Below are positions 29,711 through 30,751 of a stretch of 30,751 bases of DNA, one piece after another. The notes under the pieces were generated by a model that did no database searches, was not told the origin of the DNA, and saw only the letters and a list, made by a program, of their open reading frames with translations. A program made the position numbers and the translations under genes. Source of the DNA: JBFLYN01 sp040756655 (lineage in GTDB: Bacteria > Bacillota > Sulfobacillia > UBA8153); contig JBFLYN010000038.1 in the NCBI GenBank assembly GCA_040756655.1, forward strand, positions 1 through 30,751. The letters run 5' to 3'. The first letter of the stretch is position 1. Each line of letters starts with the position of its first letter.

Positions 29711-30117
29711 AGAGGCCGGGCTGGTTTCCCGTGGCGGTGAGGACGGCTGAGGGGCCGGTATTCCATGGGCAGGCCCGCTTCGTGAGCGCCCGGGCCATCG
29801 ACGGTGAACTGGGCATCCTGGCTGGACACACCCCGCTGGTCTCGGCCCTGGGGGCGGGCGTCTTGCGCGTGGTCACCAGCGAAGGCGAGCTAACCCTGGC
29901 CGTGGCCGGAGGGATCCTGCAGGTGGACCAAGACGGGGTCAACGTACTGGCCAGCGCCGCCGAGCGGGCCGAAGACATCGACGTAGAGCGCGCCAGCGCC
30001 GCCCGGAAGCGGGCACTGTCCCACCTGGAAGAACCCGGGCAAGGGCACGTCCGGGCCCAGGCTGCCCTGGAGCGCGCCCTGGCCCGGCTACAAGCGGCGG
30101 GCCGCACCAGGCATTGA
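29707..30117 (+). CDS. atpC: ATP synthase F1 subunit epsilon
   Basis: Rotor foot and regulator of ATP hydrolysis, 136 residues. The N-terminal beta sandwich shows DGELGILAGHTPLVSALGAG and the LAVAGGILQVDQDGVNVLA strand pair. The C-terminal helical hairpin (ERAEDIDVERASAARKRALS and on) is present, so the inhibitory form is possible. GTG 29707 shares GTGA with the beta stop and has GGGGAGG about 8 bases upstream. It is the last gene of the operon. Confidence 0.95.
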   Translation: MKRPGWFPVAVRTAEGPVFHGQARFVSARAIDGELGILAGHTPLVSALGAGVLRVVTSEGELTLAVAGGILQVDQDGVNVLASAAERAEDIDVERASAARKRALSHLEEPGQGHVRAQAALERALARLQAAGRTRH

Positions 30118-30125
30118 CCCTATAT

Positions 30126-30159
30126 CCCGCTTGGGCGGGTTCCGGCCGCCAAAGGCCGG
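30126..30159 (+). terminator. Tandem hairpins downstream of atpC
   Basis: Two small GC stems follow the atpC stop: CCCGC (30126-30130) with GCGGG (30135-30139), and CCGGCC (30142-30147) with GGCCGG (30154-30159). More GC pairing lies at 30161-30195. None has a T-tract, so this is a probable but non-classical end of the operon. Confidence 0.4.
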
Positions 30160-30197
30160 GCCGGGTAACCCGTGCCCTACCCGGGCGGGGACCCGGG

Positions 30198-30422
30198 CTA
30201 CCGGCCTGGGCCTCTTAGAAAGCCGTGATACACTCGGGTTTGTGTTCCATCCTGAACACGCCGTACAGCAGCAAGAGCTGGGATGAGTCCAGCCCGGCCC
30301 AGGCGGTAGAGGGACACCAGATCCATGCTGCCCATCAGGAGCGACGACAGGTCGGCAATGTCCAGGAAAAGCTCGACCGTTCTCCTTTCGTGGACCAATG
30401 TTTCTAAAGGTTCCTGCTTCAT
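30198..30422 (-). pseudogene. Degenerate small ORF between atpC and the tnpB remnant
   Basis: One frame gives DIADLSSLLMGSMDLVSLYRLG from about 30360 to 30300. A one-base shift near 30295 leads to a second frame reading GLDSSQLLLLYGVFRMEHKP and ending at TAA 30217-30215. Together these read like the C-terminal part of a protein that has lost its frame, possibly truncated at its 5' side by the mobile element. The ATG at 30422 falls in element-like sequence and is probably not a true start. I do not recognise the family and both frames could be chance. Confidence 0.28.
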
Positions 30423-30500
30423 TCACCGGCACTGGCCACAGCCTGTAACCTCCGGTGTCCACAGGCGTAAGTTCCCGCCGAACTGGCGGTACATAAAATG
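30390..30500 (-). mobile_element. Likely 3' end / omega-RNA region of the IS605-type element
   Basis: On the minus strand, past the tnpB stop, a different frame reads VDTGGYRLWPVPVNEAGT; tnpB tails of this kind and the nucleotide run GAAGCAGGAACC are, from memory, common at tnpB 3' ends, where the guide-RNA scaffold overlaps the gene end. This suggests that the original tnpB was longer and has been frameshifted. The exact element end is not resolved; it probably lies near 30370-30420. Confidence 0.4.
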
Positions 30501-30751
30501 CTAAGAGACTAGCGCCTCTAGATTCCTTGCAGCATGCTCGTGCCGATCATTGGCTACTCCACAGACTGGACATATCCACTGGCCAACCGAGAGCGGCATT
30601 TCATCCATCCTGTGTCCGCTCACGTGGCAGGTCTTGCTACTGGCAAACCAGCCATCCGCTTCCACCAGCTTGCTGCCGTACCAGGTTGTTTTGTAGGCCA
30701 GTTGCCGCTTCATCTCTGACCAGGATGGGTCTTGGACATACCGCGCCCAAT
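30501..30751 (-). pseudogene. tnpB: TnpB (IS605 OrfB) C-terminal fragment, decayed
   Basis: Entering from the right edge in frame as WARYVQDPSWSEMKRQLAYK, the reading matches the segment before the zinc ribbon of TnpB, an RNA-guided nuclease of IS200/IS605 elements. It then shows SSKTCHVSGHRMDEMPLSV, where the usual CxxC has become CxxS, an intact CPVC, and DRHEHAARNLEAL in place of the canonical DRDxNAARN. The last RuvC aspartate and the conserved asparagine are thus both replaced by histidine. These changes and the displaced tail make an active nuclease unlikely. The 5' part lies outside the window. Confidence 0.85.

Noticed and set aside
30088..30462. 124-codon leftward ORF downstream of tnpB
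   Set aside because: Only its first part resembles the tnpB tail; the rest is out-of-frame, Cys/Pro-rich sequence that runs over the atpC end.
1..30751. CRISPR arrays, rRNA or intact tRNA genes
   Set aside because: No regularly spaced repeats, rRNA motifs or cloverleafs were seen on reading through both strands.

Overview
The window is GC-rich, densely packed bacterial DNA. The gene set points to a Bacillota (Firmicutes) lineage of the high-GC, Clostridia/Moorella-like kind: a DacF-type D,D-carboxypeptidase, a GctA/GctB-type CoA-transferase, a TldD/TldE pair, a fRMsr, an IS605-type tnpB remnant and an F-type ATP synthase operon headed by atpZ-atpI. This placement is inferred from gene content and Shine-Dalgarno (SD) style; no rRNA or marker tree is available. 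Starts are diverse: besides ATG there are many GTG and TTG starts, and CTG and GTA look like initiators in three places.

Layout: (1) 1-343, edge of a leftward gene, then an extended -10 promoter and a foldable leader for dacF. (2) 344-5703, dacF (+) facing a leftward cluster read from right to left: patatin-like esterase, truncated P1-family peptidase, gctA, gctB, membrane GGDEF cyclase, GNAT acetyltransferase. (3) 5832-7834, nitroreductase (-) divergent from a PLP threonine/serine ammonia-lyase (+), followed by a small unknown gene. (4) 7831-10604, stand-alone LigD-type 3'-phosphoesterase and a frameshifted DUF6504-like gene (-), divergent from an M14 metallocarboxypeptidase (+). (5) 10661-15888, a damaged PAS/HD-GYP gene, then peptide transporter parts oppF, oppD and a binding lipoprotein, without permeases. 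(6) 16104-18874, tldD-tldE. (7) 19022-21488, rightward string: YqhR-like membrane protein (apparently truncated), membrane-anchored methyltransferase, flippase-like protein, msrC (fRMsr). (8) 21789-30117, FG-GAP-type lipoprotein and the ATP synthase operon atpZ-I-B-E-F-H-A-G-D-C. (9) 30118-30751, hairpins, a degenerate ORF and a decayed tnpB entering from the right edge.

Together the genes suggest an anaerobe that ferments or transports amino acids and peptides (Opp parts, M14 peptidase, P1 remnant, ammonia-lyase, glutaconate-type CoA-transferase). Its ATP synthase carries a two-carboxylate Na+-type c-ring signature. Five loci look damaged (P1 peptidase, DUF6504-like, PAS/HD-GYP, YqhR-like, tnpB). 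The most interesting leads are the GTA starts of atpI and atpH overlapping the previous stop as GTAG, the CTG start of gctB, the c-ring motif, and a FAM173-like methyltransferase encoded upstream of the ATP synthase genes.
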